A stretch of DNA of 39,570 nt from assembly GCA_030595925.1 (NCBI GenBank), contig JAUVLC010000009.1:1-39570 (forward strand), read 5' to 3'. Below the pieces are notes generated by a model. The model was not told where the DNA came from and did no database searches. It saw only the letters and a program-made list of their open reading frames with translations. A program made the translations under genes and the position numbers. The stretch is from Clostridia bacterium. GTDB lineage: Bacteria; CBDUZB01; JAGLHV01. How positions within the stretch are numbered: the stretch's first letter is position 1; each line of letters starts with the position of its first letter. Of this stretch, positions 7,345-15,895 are shown piece by piece.

Positions 7345-9195
7345 ATGAAAAATAAAGCAATAAAAATATTAGACGGTATTATTGAAGGAGGAGTATTATT
7401 TTTAATTGTTTTTAGTCCGCTTGCTTTTGGTAGTGTGCAGGTTTGGGCGCAAACAGTAATAGAGTTGGTTGTTTTTTTAATGCTGACAACCTGGATTGTG
7501 AAAATAATAATTAAAAAGAAAATTGTTTTTTTTAAAAAATCATTAAGTATTTCCATCCTGGCATTTATAGTTTTGATTTTATTTCAAATAATTCCCTTTC
7601 CTGAATTTATTCTTAAATTTTTTTCCGGAACTCACCGTTTTTATAATAATGTTTCTTCTCAGATACCAGTGGTTTATACTTTGGGAGAGCAGTGTTTATC
7701 CGTTTACCGATATGCCACTTATATTGATTTATTAGAAATAGTTACTTGTGCATTGCTTTTTTTTGTTATCATTAACAACATAAATAGCAAAAAACAGATA
7801 AAAAGAATTTTTTGGGTCATTGTGTTGACAGGGTTTTTTATTTGTATTTTTGCTATTATTCAAAAATTTACCTGGAACGGTAAAATATATTGGTGTAAAA
7901 AGATTATACGCGGTGCTCCTTTTGGTCCCTATATTAATCGTGACCATTTTGCCGGATACATAAATTTAGTGATTCCTTTGAGTCTTGGTTTGATTTTATC
8001 CCGCATGAATAATTCCATCAAAGTATTTATTGGATTTATAACCATAGTAATGATTTCCAGTTTAGTGATTTCTGTATCCAGGGGAGGAGTGTTATCTTTT
8101 CTGGGAGCAACCATTTTTTTGAGTATAATGTTTTTTTTCTTTAAAAAAGCAGAAAAAAAGAAACTGTGGTATATAGCAGGGATATTAGGAACGGTCGTTC
8201 TTTTTGTCTTTTGGCTGGATTGGGCGCCGGTAATAAAACGCCTGGCTACCCTGGCAGACAAAGAAGGAGGAATTCTTTTTCCCCGTTTACCTGTCTGGCA
8301 GGCTTCAATGGGGATAGTTAGGGATTTTCCCCTTTTGGGAACAGGGCTGGGCACTTATTTTTGCACTTTTTCTATTTACCGTCCTTGCGAAATAACATCT
8401 TTTTTTAGGCATGCCCACAATGATTATTTACAACTACTTACAGAAACAGGGGTGATTGGTTTTGTAATTGTGTTGAGTTTTTTTATCGTATTTTTTAAAC
8501 GGGCAATAAAAAGTTTGATTTTTGCTAAAAAAAATAAAGTCAACTATTCATTATCGGGTTTGCTTATTGCCGCTCTTACTTCAATAGTAACAATGCTGTT
8601 GCATAGTTTTATTGATTTTAACCTACATATATTTGCTAATGCTTTACTTTTTATAATAATACTGGCTTTAGTAGTGGTGATGTCTAATTTGATTAAAGAT
8701 AAAATCCCTATTATAGTTATACCTGTTAAATCTTTTCGTGCATATCTGGTGGGTTTTTTGTTTGTAATAGGGTCATTTTTATTTGTTTTTTCGGTAGGGA
8801 AGGTATATACTGCTGATAAATACTTGCGTAAAGCAAAGATTGGAAATAATAAGGTTAAAAATTTAGAAAAAGCGGCATTTATAGATTCTAAGAATGCCTT
8901 TTATCATTATCAATTAGGATTGACTTATCAAAAAGAATCAGCCAATCAGACCAAATCTTTAAGAGACCGTCAACTTTTAATCGGACAGGCTCAATCAGAA
9001 ATTGTTCAGGCAATAAAGTTAGCCCCTTCCATTGGCAGATATTGGGCAAGTTATGCCTGGTTGGTGGGAAGTTCGGGGGATTATGATAAAGCAACCTGCC
9101 TTTTTAATCAGGCATTAAAACTTGACCCGTACAATTCTGCCATTGGCGAATTAATAGATAGAATGGAGGAATTGAAGGATTTGAAAGTAAATTAG
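7345..9195 (+). CDS. O-antigen ligase/Wzy-like polymerase with C-terminal TPR repeats
   Basis: The 616-residue protein has about 12 membrane segments. The large Wzy_C/ligase loop is recognisable: SRGGVLSFLGA, GTGLGTYFCTFSIYRP, RHAHNDYLQLLTETGVIG. After the last TM (about 470-490) the tail (about 500-616) contains TPR helices (AFYHYQLGLTYQKES and YDKATCLFNQALKLDPYN). Such TPR-tailed ligases/polymerases join or transfer lipid-linked repeat units on the periplasmic side. Polymerase versus ligase cannot be decided from sequence. It starts 33 nt after wzc with only a weak ribosome-binding site. The last about 310 nt are present again at 11367-11691. Confidence 0.85.
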   Translation: MKNKAIKILDGIIEGGVLFLIVFSPLAFGSVQVWAQTVIELVVFLMLTTWIVKIIIKKKIVFFKKSLSISILAFIVLILFQIIPFPEFILKFFSGTHRFYNNVSSQIPVVYTLGEQCLSVYRYATYIDLLEIVTCALLFFVIINNINSKKQIKRIFWVIVLTGFFICIFAIIQKFTWNGKIYWCKKIIRGAPFGPYINRDHFAGYINLVIPLSLGLILSRMNNSIKVFIGFITIVMISSLVISVSRGGVLSFLGATIFLSIMFFFFKKAEKKKLWYIAGILGTVVLFVFWLDWAPVIKRLATLADKEGGILFPRLPVWQASMGIVRDFPLLGTGLGTYFCTFSIYRPCEITSFFRHAHNDYLQLLTETGVIGFVIVLSFFIVFFKRAIKSLIFAKKNKVNYSLSGLLIAALTSIVTMLLHSFIDFNLHIFANALLFIIILALVVVMSNLIKDKIPIIVIPVKSFRAYLVGFLFVIGSFLFVFSVGKVYTADKYLRKAKIGNNKVKNLEKAAFIDSKNAFYHYQLGLTYQKESANQTKSLRDRQLLIGQAQSEIVQAIKLAPSIGRYWASYAWLVGSSGDYDKATCLFNQALKLDPYNSAIGELIDRMEELKDLKVN

Positions 9196-9216
9196 TAGTT
9201 AGGAGTTTTTGGTAGT

Positions 9217-9234
9217 CGCAGGCTTTAGCCTGCG
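9217..9234. repeat. REP-like palindrome CGCAGGCT/AGCCTGCG
   Basis: A perfect 8-bp stem with a TT loop, embedded in GTAGTCGCAGGCTTTAGCC. The same motif recurs at 36434-36458 and, inverted, at 36476-36500. A variant with GCAGACT/AGTCTGC is at 35505-35528. No T-tract follows, so it is not a typical intrinsic terminator. Confidence 0.75.
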
Positions 9235-9259
9235 TATTGACAGGAAAAGTGATTGAGTA

Positions 9260-9332
9260 AGACTTGACAAAAAACGATTTTTTACTAAAATGGGTGTGCA
9301 TGCCTAAAAAAGTAATACTAAATTAGGTTTAC
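9260..9332 (+). promoter_or_regulatory. Promoter/operator box, degenerate upstream copy
   Basis: TTGACA (9264-9269), 16-nt spacer, TAAAAT (9286-9291), then GGTGTGCATGCC, an imperfect version of the palindrome in the second copy. The shared tail (TAAAAAAGTAATACTAAATTAGG) continues to about 9326. No gene starts directly behind it, so it is probably a relic of a duplication or of a lost gene. Confidence 0.5.
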
Positions 9333-9410
9333 GCTTTTCAATCAATGTCACTTCTGCGAATAGACTGTGTCATAACCCTGATTTTCAAAACAATTGTAGT
9401 GGCGATATTT

Positions 9411-9554
9411 AGAAATTGTTGAAAAATTCCTCTATGGTGTCGTTGCGAGGAGCAAAGCGACGAAGCAATCTCGTCGTTATCGCAGGATAATGAGATTGCC
9501 ATGTCCTTAGGGGCCTGCAATGACAGAGACAAAAAGAGTTTTTCAACAATCTCT
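9411..9554. mobile_element. MITE-like element, copy 1 (144 bp)
   Basis: Terminal inverted repeats are AGAAATTGTTGAAAAA (9411-9426) and TTTTTCAACAATCTCT (9539-9554), matching at 15 of 16 positions. The interior carries the GTTGCGAGGAGCAAAGCGAC...GCAATGACAGAGAC palindromic repeat common in many bacterial genomes. TTTA flanks the inner ends on both sides and could be a target duplication. It has no coding capacity. The second copy at 35650-35793 has the same length. Confidence 0.75.
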
Positions 9555-9786
9555 TTATGATGCCCGTCGGAAAAAGTATTCATTAGCCCAATACTTCGAT
9601 TACACTCAGTACAAGTTCATTGGGCAACTACATTGATTGTGACACAGTCTGGAAAGCAGGAGTCTATCCCTGTAGATTTCTGCTTTTAGGTTATTCCGTC
9701 TTTAAAAATAAGGAGGCATTGACAAAATTATCCTAATATACAAAGATAGATTTGACTTAAAGTATTCTAATATGTGAGGACAGAAA

Positions 9787-9858
9787 ATGGATAAAAAATA
9801 TATTTTTAAGAAAAAAATGGTAGTAATTAGGCAATTAAAAGTAGATATTATTAAATAG
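9787..9858 (+). other. Doubtful 23-codon ORF in the ATPase island
   Basis: ATG at 9787 is preceded by TGAGGACAG, a plausible ribosome-binding site, and encodes a very basic 23-residue peptide (begins MDKKYIFKKKMVV) ending in TAG. It could be a small peptide or the stub of a gene lost between the two promoter boxes; it may equally be chance in AT-rich DNA. I recognise no family. Confidence 0.15.
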
Positions 9859-9892
9859 ATAATAATTGTAGATTCTTTTCGGTAGAGGAAAA

Positions 9893-9965
9893 AGACTTGA
9901 CAAAAAAATGATTTTTTTACTAAAATGGGTATGCATACCTAAAAAAGTAATACTAAATTAGGGTT
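9893..9965 (+). promoter_or_regulatory. Promoter/operator of the DUF4143 ATPase with 12-bp palindrome
   Basis: TTGACA (9897-9902), 18-nt spacer, TAAAAT (9921-9926), immediately followed by the perfect palindrome GGTATGCATACC (9928-9939). A palindrome directly after the -10 would cover the transcription start, a classic repressor-operator position. The leader then runs to AAGGAG (9971-9976) and the ATG at 9982. The upstream copy at 9260-9332 is about 90% identical. Confidence 0.55.
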
Positions 9966-9981
9966 ACACTAAGGAGTTTAG

Positions 9982-11259
9982 ATGAAAAAATTAATATTTA
10001 AACCTCGCTTACTTCTTCAAAAAGTAGTAAAACATTTAGATAATCCTGAAATTACTGTTATTACAGGAGCTCGACAAGTGGGAAAGACCGTGCTTTTAAG
10101 GTTGCTCAAAGATTGGCTTGTAAAAAATAAAAATGTTTTAGCCGAAGATATTTTTTATTTTAACTTAGATATAGTAAAAGATTGGGAATTTTTTCAAAAT
10201 CAAGCAGAGCTAATTGAGTTTTTAAAAAGTAGGTCACAAAAAAGAAAAATATATGTTTTTGTTGATGAAGCACAAAGGGTTTCTGATTGTGCACGGTTTT
10301 TTAAAGGAATCTATGATTCTTCTTTAAATGTAAAACTTGTTTTAACAGGCTCAGCTTCTTTAGAATTAAAAACGAAATTAAAAGAAACTTTAAGTGGCAG
10401 GAAAAAAATATTTGCTTTATCAACTTTTTCTTTTTTTGAGTTCGTATCCACAAAAGATAAATATTTAGGGCAAATTCTCCAAGATTTTTCTAAAATATCT
10501 GTGTTAGACCGGAAAAAATTGATAGCTTTATTTATTGAATATAGTCTTTGGGGTGGATATCCTAAAGTAGTATTATCTGAAAACAAAGAAGATAAACTTG
10601 CAGTTTTAAGTGAAATATATTCCAGCTACATTGAAAAAGATATAGTCAATTTTTTAGAGATAAAAAATAAAATGGGTTTTTCAAGATTGGTAAGGCTTCT
10701 TTCCGGACAAAGTGGACAGTTGGTAAATGTTGCTGAGTTAGCAGTGGGATTAGGATTAGATAGAGGAACAATAGAAAGGTATTTAAATGCGTTAGAGGAG
10801 ACATTTATTATAAAAACCCTTCTACCATATTATAGTAATCCAAGACAAGAAATTATTAAACAAAACAAAATTTATTTTTCTGATATGGGTTTGAGAAATT
10901 ATTGTCTTGAAAATTTTCACTATTTAGATATAAGACAGGATGGAGGATTACTTCTGGAAAATGCTGTTTTTAAAGAAATATTGATTTCTTTGGAGGGTTT
11001 TCAAAAAGTTCGTTTTTGGCGGACTAAACAAGGAAGTGAGGTTGATTTTTTAATGTTGAAAGAAAATAACTTTTTACCCGTAGAAATAAAACTTCATCTG
11101 AAAAATCCAAAAGTATCTCAAGGCCAGAGGAGTTTTATTACGAAATATAAACCGAAAAAAGCAGTGATAGTTAATTTAGACATTTTTAATAAAGAAATAC
11201 AAATAGGAGAAACAAAAGTTTTTTTTATTTATCCTTACGAAATAAAAAAGTTCCTTTAA
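9982..11259 (+). CDS. AAA_14/DUF4143 P-loop ATPase with PD-(D/E)XK-like C-terminus
   Basis: The 425-residue protein begins with an AAA_14 ATPase domain: Walker A GARQVGKT (29-36), Walker B VFVDEAQ (92-98), and sensor TGSAS (122-126). The DUF4143 part follows, with a winged-helix-like segment (about 245-275: VNVAELAVGLGLDRGTIERY). The C-terminus carries a nuclease-fold signature: E326 in LLENAVF, D355 in GSEVDFLM, and ExK at 368-370 (VEIK). The family is widespread and often multicopy in bacteria and archaea; its biological role is not established. Mobility is suspected from its patchy distribution. It has its own promoter and a strong AAGGAG site. It interrupts a polysaccharide operon between wzy and wzx and has no functional link to its neighbours, so it is most likely an inserted cargo gene. 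Confidence 0.88.
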   Translation: MKKLIFKPRLLLQKVVKHLDNPEITVITGARQVGKTVLLRLLKDWLVKNKNVLAEDIFYFNLDIVKDWEFFQNQAELIEFLKSRSQKRKIYVFVDEAQRVSDCARFFKGIYDSSLNVKLVLTGSASLELKTKLKETLSGRKKIFALSTFSFFEFVSTKDKYLGQILQDFSKISVLDRKKLIALFIEYSLWGGYPKVVLSENKEDKLAVLSEIYSSYIEKDIVNFLEIKNKMGFSRLVRLLSGQSGQLVNVAELAVGLGLDRGTIERYLNALEETFIIKTLLPYYSNPRQEIIKQNKIYFSDMGLRNYCLENFHYLDIRQDGGLLLENAVFKEILISLEGFQKVRFWRTKQGSEVDFLMLKENNFLPVEIKLHLKNPKVSQGQRSFITKYKPKKAVIVNLDIFNKEIQIGETKVFFIYPYEIKKFL

Positions 11260-11366
11260 TAAAGAACATTAAAAAGAAACGATATTCCATTTGATATAAA
11301 TAGTAGCTTGATTTATAAAAAGGACATTTAAGAATAGGAAAATAAATATAAATAAAGAGATAATAA
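11260..11366. other. Short AT-rich spacer after the ATPase
   Basis: It contains A/T runs only; I see no terminator hairpin. Its right end is the junction where similarity to the wzy tail starts. Confidence 0.4.
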
Positions 11367-11691
11367 TGGCAGATTTTTAGATTCTAAAAATGCCTTTTAT
11401 CATTATCAATTAGGATTGACTTATCAAAAGGAATCAGCCAACCAGACCAAATCTTTAAGAGAGCGTCAACTTTTAATTGGACAGGCTCGATCAGAAATTG
11501 TTCAGGCAATAAAGTTAGCTCCTTCCATTGGTAGATATTGGGCAAGTTATGCCTGGTTAGTGGGAAGTTCGGGGGATTATGATAAAGCAACCTGCCTTTT
11601 TAATCAGGCATTAAAACTTGATTTGTACAATCCTGCTATCGGCGAATTAAGAGATAGAATGGAGGAATTGAAAAGTTTTAAAGAACAATAG
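11367..11691 (+). pseudogene. Duplicated TPR tail of the Wzy/ligase gene (5'-truncated fragment)
   Basis: From about 11367 to the TAG at 11689-11691 this repeats the 3' end of the wzy-like gene (8872-9195). I count about 16 differences over about 290 nt. The reading frame is intact from 11356 (after an in-frame TAA) and would read ...LDSKNAFYHYQLGLTYQKES..., but it has no ATG or GTG start. The first possible start is TTG at 11416, without a ribosome-binding site, giving 91 residues of TPR with no membrane part. Most differences from the upstream copy are synonymous, hinting that both copies spent time under selection, perhaps as tails of two complete paralogues. It is probably not a functional gene now; a small TPR protein is possible but unlikely. 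Confidence 0.75.
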
Positions 11692-11718
11692 GTATGCTGG
11701 AATTAAAAGAGAAAAATT

Positions 11719-13143
11719 ATGAACACAGGTAGAAGAATTACTGTAAATTTTTTGTTTTTGTCAACAGCAAATATAATTAGTAAAGGTCTTGTTTTTATTA
11801 CTGTAATTTATTTAGCTCGGATTTTGGGACCGGAAAATTTTGGCAAACTTATTTTTGCCCAGGCGTTTATTGTTTATTTTATGTTGGTTACTAATATGGG
11901 TTTGTCTACTTTAGGGATAAGAGAAATAGTTAGAAACAAAGATAAAATAAATGATTATATTAATAATATATTTGCATTAAGGTTAGTTTTAAGTGGAATA
12001 TCGTTTTGCCTGTTACTTGTGTTTGTAAGTTTGATTCGTAAACCGGTGGAAATCAAGTATTTAATTGTTGTTTATGGTCTTTCGTTGTTTCCTTTTGCTT
12101 TACTTTTTGAATGGGTATTTGAGGGACTTGAACAAATGAAGTATGTTGGGATGTCACGGGTTTTGGATAAATTATGTTTTTTCCTTTTAATATTCCTTTT
12201 TGTACAAGATTCTAAAGGATTACTAATAATTCCTTGGTTTGGGCTGGCAGGAAGTTTTTTTGCTACGATGTTTCTGATTTATATTTATATAAAAAAAATT
12301 GGAAAAATAAAAATAAAAGTTAATGTTTTACTTTGGAAAAATTTAATAAAACAAGCATTACCAATGGGTACAGCTTATATATTAGTTCAATTACCCCTTT
12401 ATTTTGATACGATAATTCTTGGGTTTATGAAGACAAATGAAATGGTTGGATGGTATAATGCTGCGTATAAGATAGTGTTGTTTTTCGGTGGATTTAGCGG
12501 GATTTTGGGGATAGCGATTTTTCCTGTTATTACCAGATTTTATAAAGAATCGTTAGAAAAGTTGAAAATATTTATTTACTATATAAACAAAATGGCAATA
12601 TTAGTAACTATCCCGACAGCGATAGCAGGAACTATATTTGCAGGGCCAATGATGAATTTATTTTATGGAAACCAATATAACAATGGTATAATTGCCTTTC
12701 AAATTTTAATCTGGAGTATTATATTTGGTCTTTTCAATATTCCTTTTGCTCTCCTCTTAATAACTGCTGATAAACAAAAAAAATATATGCGGGTTGCTTT
12801 AACGGGTGCTATTGTAAATATAAGTTTAAATTTGTTTTTAATTCCTAAGTACTCTTTAATTGGTGCAGGAACGGCAACAATAATATCAGAAATTGTTATG
12901 TTTGTAATGTTGTATTTTTATGTGTGTCAAATTATTCAAATTAGTATCAAAACATCTATTTTTAAATCTTTAATAGCTTCTATTCCCATGGGATTATGTA
13001 TGTGTTTTTTAACTCAACCTGTTTTAGTTAGATTAGTGGGGGGGGGAATTGTTTATATATTGTTTCTTTTTTGGTCTAAAGAGATTAGGAAAGAAGATAT
13101 AATCTTCTTTAAACTAAATTTCACAAAAGGTAATTTTGAGTAA
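11719..13143 (+). CDS. Wzx-like polysaccharide flippase (MOP superfamily)
   Basis: Flips lipid-linked sugar repeat units across the inner membrane. The 474-residue protein has about 12-14 hydrophobic segments and starts with the typical Polysacc_synt signature (STANIISKGLVFITVIYLAR, then ILGPENFGKLIFAQAF). Further family features are SLFPFALLFEWVFEGLEQMKYV and, in the middle, a GTAYILVQLPLYFDTIILG repeat of the fold. The ribosome-binding site is weak (AAAGAG). The coding sequence holds a run of nine G at 13038-13046, encoding the GGG of LVGGGIV near the C-terminus, the longest G tract in any gene here. It follows the TPR fragment by 27 nt and is co-oriented with the downstream glycosyltransferases. 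Confidence 0.9.
   Translation: MNTGRRITVNFLFLSTANIISKGLVFITVIYLARILGPENFGKLIFAQAFIVYFMLVTNMGLSTLGIREIVRNKDKINDYINNIFALRLVLSGISFCLLLVFVSLIRKPVEIKYLIVVYGLSLFPFALLFEWVFEGLEQMKYVGMSRVLDKLCFFLLIFLFVQDSKGLLIIPWFGLAGSFFATMFLIYIYIKKIGKIKIKVNVLLWKNLIKQALPMGTAYILVQLPLYFDTIILGFMKTNEMVGWYNAAYKIVLFFGGFSGILGIAIFPVITRFYKESLEKLKIFIYYINKMAILVTIPTAIAGTIFAGPMMNLFYGNQYNNGIIAFQILIWSIIFGLFNIPFALLLITADKQKKYMRVALTGAIVNISLNLFLIPKYSLIGAGTATIISEIVMFVMLYFYVCQIIQISIKTSIFKSLIASIPMGLCMCFLTQPVLVRLVGGGIVYILFLFWSKEIRKEDIIFFKLNFTKGNFE
13038..13046 (+). repeat. G9 homopolymer inside the flippase gene
   Basis: Nine consecutive G in a strongly AT-rich gene. Slippage by one base would frameshift the last about 30 codons. It is a candidate phase-variable site; no frameshift is present in this copy. 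Confidence 0.6.
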
Positions 13144-13171
13144 CAAATAATATTTTGAGAGTATCGAGATT

Positions 13172-13954
13172 ATGTTAAGACAGATTTTTGCTAAAATTAG
13201 TCATGGATTACAAATTATAAAATATATTAAAAACTGGCCGGTATATTTTTTGGACTATTTTAGTTTGCTCCGGGACAAAATTGTAATTATTAAATTAAGG
13301 AATGGGGTAAAATATAAAATTCGTGCAGGAACCAATGATCGTGGAATAATAAATGAAATATGGTTGGATAAAAATTATTTATTGGATAGAGAGGATATAA
13401 AGGATGGTTCGATAATAATTGATCTCGGTGCTCAAATAGGCGCTTTTTCTGTTTTTGCCGCAACAAGAGGACGAAATGTTAAGGTTTATGCTTATGAACC
13501 ACTACCTGATAATTTTAAGTTGCTTACTGAGAATATAAAACTAAATAATTTATCCGATAATATTCTTCCATTTAATAAGGCAGTATTAGATTCAGGTAAA
13601 GATGCAACGTTATATGTTGACAAAAAAGATATGGGGGGACATTCAGTTTTTTTCAAACATGGTTGTTCAATAACAGTAAAAGCAATCTCTTTAGAAGAAG
13701 TCTTTAAGGATAATGAGCTCATAAAGTGTGATTTATTGAAAATTGATATAGAAGGTTCTGAATATCCTGTGTTATTTAATGCATCTAAGGAAACATTAAA
13801 AAAAATTGAAAAAATCTATCTGGAATGTCACAAAATACCAGATAACAAATTTTATACTCCTTTAGCTTTAAGAAAAAAACTTCAGAAAAATGATTTTGAA
13901 ATAGTTCAAAAAAAACAATATTTATATGCGATAAGATTAAATAAAAGAAGGTAA
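13172..13954 (+). CDS. FkbM-family SAM-dependent methyltransferase
   Basis: The 260-residue protein has the FkbM core: motif I IIDLGAQIGAFSVFAA (about 82-97), the acidic loop YAYEPLPDNFKLL (E109 binds the SAM ribose in relatives), and KIDIEGSEYPVL (about 191-202), the family hallmark. FkbM enzymes usually O-methylate sugars or polyketides. In a polysaccharide locus the likely substrate is a sugar hydroxyl of the repeat unit or its nonreducing end. The hydrophobic/aromatic N-terminus (about 15-34) may contact the membrane. Only GAG lies before the ATG. The next methyltransferase starts 3 nt after the stop. Confidence 0.88.
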   Translation: MLRQIFAKISHGLQIIKYIKNWPVYFLDYFSLLRDKIVIIKLRNGVKYKIRAGTNDRGIINEIWLDKNYLLDREDIKDGSIIIDLGAQIGAFSVFAATRGRNVKVYAYEPLPDNFKLLTENIKLNNLSDNILPFNKAVLDSGKDATLYVDKKDMGGHSVFFKHGCSITVKAISLEEVFKDNELIKCDLLKIDIEGSEYPVLFNASKETLKKIEKIYLECHKIPDNKFYTPLALRKKLQKNDFEIVQKKQYLYAIRLNKRR

Positions 13955-13957
13955 CAT

Positions 13958-14653
13958 ATGAGTACTTCATATCCAAAAAACGAAGCAGGTATATACGACC
14001 AGAAAAGATTTTTTGACTTTTCAGGACAATTATTTAATAAACTGGAAATGCGCCAATTGGAAAATCTCCTTTGTGTTTTCCCTCCACAACAAAAAATATT
14101 GGAGGTTGGCTGTGGAACAGGAAGATTTGTAGTTAAATGTTTAGAAAATGGGCATAACGTTTTTGGATTGGATTCTTCAATTTGGATGCTTAAAGAATGT
14201 ATAAAAAAAACAACGAATTTAAAAAAAGCAAAATTATTCCTGGCTGAAGGAAGTAGGTTGCCTTTTGGAGATAACCAATTTGATTTTACATATTCAATTA
14301 GAACATTAAATCAGGTGTCATCAAAGCTATATGCTTTAGGTGTAATTCATGAAATGATTAGAGTTACAAATAAAGGGGGTACGATGCTTATTGAATTTGT
14401 AAACAAACAAAGCTTGACTATAAGAAGATATCGCAGTGTGCGGCTTTCAGTAAGTGATATTAGATTAATTGTTGGGAAATATAAAAATGTGAAAATTGAA
14501 AGTATATCGGGAATTTTATTTTTTCCACAAAGTTTGATGAGATTAACTCCCGTTTTATTGTTAAGGATATTTGAGAGGGTCGACAACGTTTTTTCCAGAA
14601 TTTTTCCTACATTTACAACTAGGTGTTATATTGTTTTGAAAAAAAATAAATGA
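13958..14653 (+). CDS. Class I SAM-dependent methyltransferase (UbiE/Methyltransf_11 type)
   Basis: Residues 47-56 hold motif I (ILEVGCGTGR). The acidic motif VFGLDSSIWML follows, then LPFGDNQFDFTYS, the post-I block typical of Methyltransf_11. At 231 residues it is a stand-alone Rossmann methyltransferase. The AAGGT site just before the ATG and the 3-nt gap from the FkbM gene suggest translation in tandem. A substrate on the polysaccharide or its lipid carrier is likely from context only; quinone methylation cannot be excluded but has no local support. Confidence 0.85.
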   Translation: MSTSYPKNEAGIYDQKRFFDFSGQLFNKLEMRQLENLLCVFPPQQKILEVGCGTGRFVVKCLENGHNVFGLDSSIWMLKECIKKTTNLKKAKLFLAEGSRLPFGDNQFDFTYSIRTLNQVSSKLYALGVIHEMIRVTNKGGTMLIEFVNKQSLTIRRYRSVRLSVSDIRLIVGKYKNVKIESISGILFFPQSLMRLTPVLLLRIFERVDNVFSRIFPTFTTRCYIVLKKNK

Positions 14654-14671
14654 TAAAGTTGGTTTGAATTT

Positions 14672-15838
14672 ATGAAAGTTGGTATATTTGTTTCCTGTGC
14701 TAAGTATCCTAAAGAATTATTTAGTAGTGTTTCAGGTCATGTACAAGTGGCGGTTTCCAGTGCGAATATTTTAAAAAAAAATGGATACGAAGTTACTTTT
14801 ATTACTAATAAGGCACCATTAGGATATACGGTGCCTCCTGATATTGCTGAGGGAATAGAGATAAAATGTATCGGGGAGGTATCCGATAAATACCCAGAAC
14901 AAGATTATAATATTTTTAACTATAAATTGTATTTATTTGTAAAGCAATTGCGAAAATTAATAATAGTTTCTGGGTTTGATGTAATTCACTTCTTTGGAGC
15001 CAATAAAACTGCTTATCTTTTAGGTTTATTAAAATTGATTAAAGTACCTGGGGCAACTTTGATGACCTTTCATAATTATTATAACCCGGTTAAAAATATT
15101 GATTTATTGTTTAAAAAATTATTAAAGAACATTGATATTTTGATTACGTTAACCAATTACACCAGAACAAAAATTTTTCAATCGGTACTGGAAAATATTA
15201 TGAATAAAAATAATATAGCAGTAACTCCGCCGGGGATTAAATCGACTAAATCGATTAAATCCAGAAAAAATTCGTTTTTAGAAGCTCTAATTCCCTATGT
15301 TCTTTTTTGGCGTGATGCCAATAAAGAATCCGGTGCGGATTTATGTGTAGAGGCTTTTGAGCAGTTAAGCATGGAATATCCTCATATTAATTTTGTTTTT
15401 GCCGTTAGAAAGGGCAATGAATATAATAATGTTTTAAAAAATAGCAGAATTTTTAGAAATATTAAATTACTTGTTTATCCTTATGAAAACAACATTACAA
15501 TACAAGATTTGATAAGTTCATCCAAGGCTATTGTTTTGCCTTTTAGAAAACTCAGCATTAATCCACAATTAGCAATTTTGGAAACCATGTATAGCGGTGT
15601 ACCCATTATTACTACTGCTATTGAATCCAATAAGGAAATTATTAAACATCGTAAGACTGGAATGGTAATTTCGCCTTCGGTAGATAAAATTATTCAAGCG
15701 GTTAGAGAATTATTAAATAATCCTTCTTTTGCCGGAGAGCTGGGTGTTAATGCTTTAAATCAAGTTCGGGAAGAATGGAACTGGGAAAAATATGAGAGTA
15801 GATTGTTAAATATTTATAGAGAAATATTCAACAAGTAA
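14672..15838 (+). CDS. Glycosyltransferase, family 4 (GT-B fold)
   Basis: The 388-residue protein shows an N-terminal acceptor domain (MKVGIFVSCAKYP... SGHVQVAVSSANILKKNGYEV, then FDVIHFFGA). The C-terminal nucleotide-sugar domain includes ADLCVEAFEQLSMEYPHINFVFAV and AILETMYSGVPIITTAIESN. The usual donor motif E-x7-E keeps only the second Glu (E304); the first is replaced by an Asn/Pro stretch (SINPQLA). This occurs in some GT4 enzymes but lowers certainty about donor type. It should add one sugar to the lipid-linked repeat unit in the cytoplasm. The ribosome-binding site is weak. Confidence 0.85.
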   Translation: MKVGIFVSCAKYPKELFSSVSGHVQVAVSSANILKKNGYEVTFITNKAPLGYTVPPDIAEGIEIKCIGEVSDKYPEQDYNIFNYKLYLFVKQLRKLIIVSGFDVIHFFGANKTAYLLGLLKLIKVPGATLMTFHNYYNPVKNIDLLFKKLLKNIDILITLTNYTRTKIFQSVLENIMNKNNIAVTPPGIKSTKSIKSRKNSFLEALIPYVLFWRDANKESGADLCVEAFEQLSMEYPHINFVFAVRKGNEYNNVLKNSRIFRNIKLLVYPYENNITIQDLISSSKAIVLPFRKLSINPQLAILETMYSGVPIITTAIESNKEIIKHRKTGMVISPSVDKIIQAVRELLNNPSFAGELGVNALNQVREEWNWEKYESRLLNIYREIFNK

Positions 15839-15895
15839 AAACCATAGTATTTATATAATTGTGTGATATCAAATATATTTAAACAGGAAATTAAG

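Larger units (their letters stand above)
9196..9981. other. Repeat-rich spacer of the ATPase island
   Basis: This 786-bp stretch between the wzy stop and the ATPase gene contains, in order: a CGCAGGCT-TT-AGCCTGCG hairpin (9217-9234); a promoter-like box (9260-9332); a 144-bp MITE-like element (9411-9554); a short GACACAGTCTGG motif near 9640 that recurs near 36515; a doubtful 23-codon ORF; and a second, better copy of the promoter box (9893-9965). I see no other gene in it. Confidence 0.7.

Noticed and set aside
9217-9234. Intrinsic terminator after the first wzy
   Set aside because: The hairpin is perfect but no T-tract follows, and the same motif occurs as a dispersed repeat elsewhere.
9338-9583. 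81-codon minus-strand ORF over the MITE-like element
   Set aside because: It lies entirely in repeat DNA, has no ribosome-binding site and its composition follows the palindromic repeat.
9787-9858. Toxin or antitoxin remnant in the ATPase island
   Set aside because: The 23-codon frame is too short and lysine-rich to match any family; kept only as a doubtful ORF.
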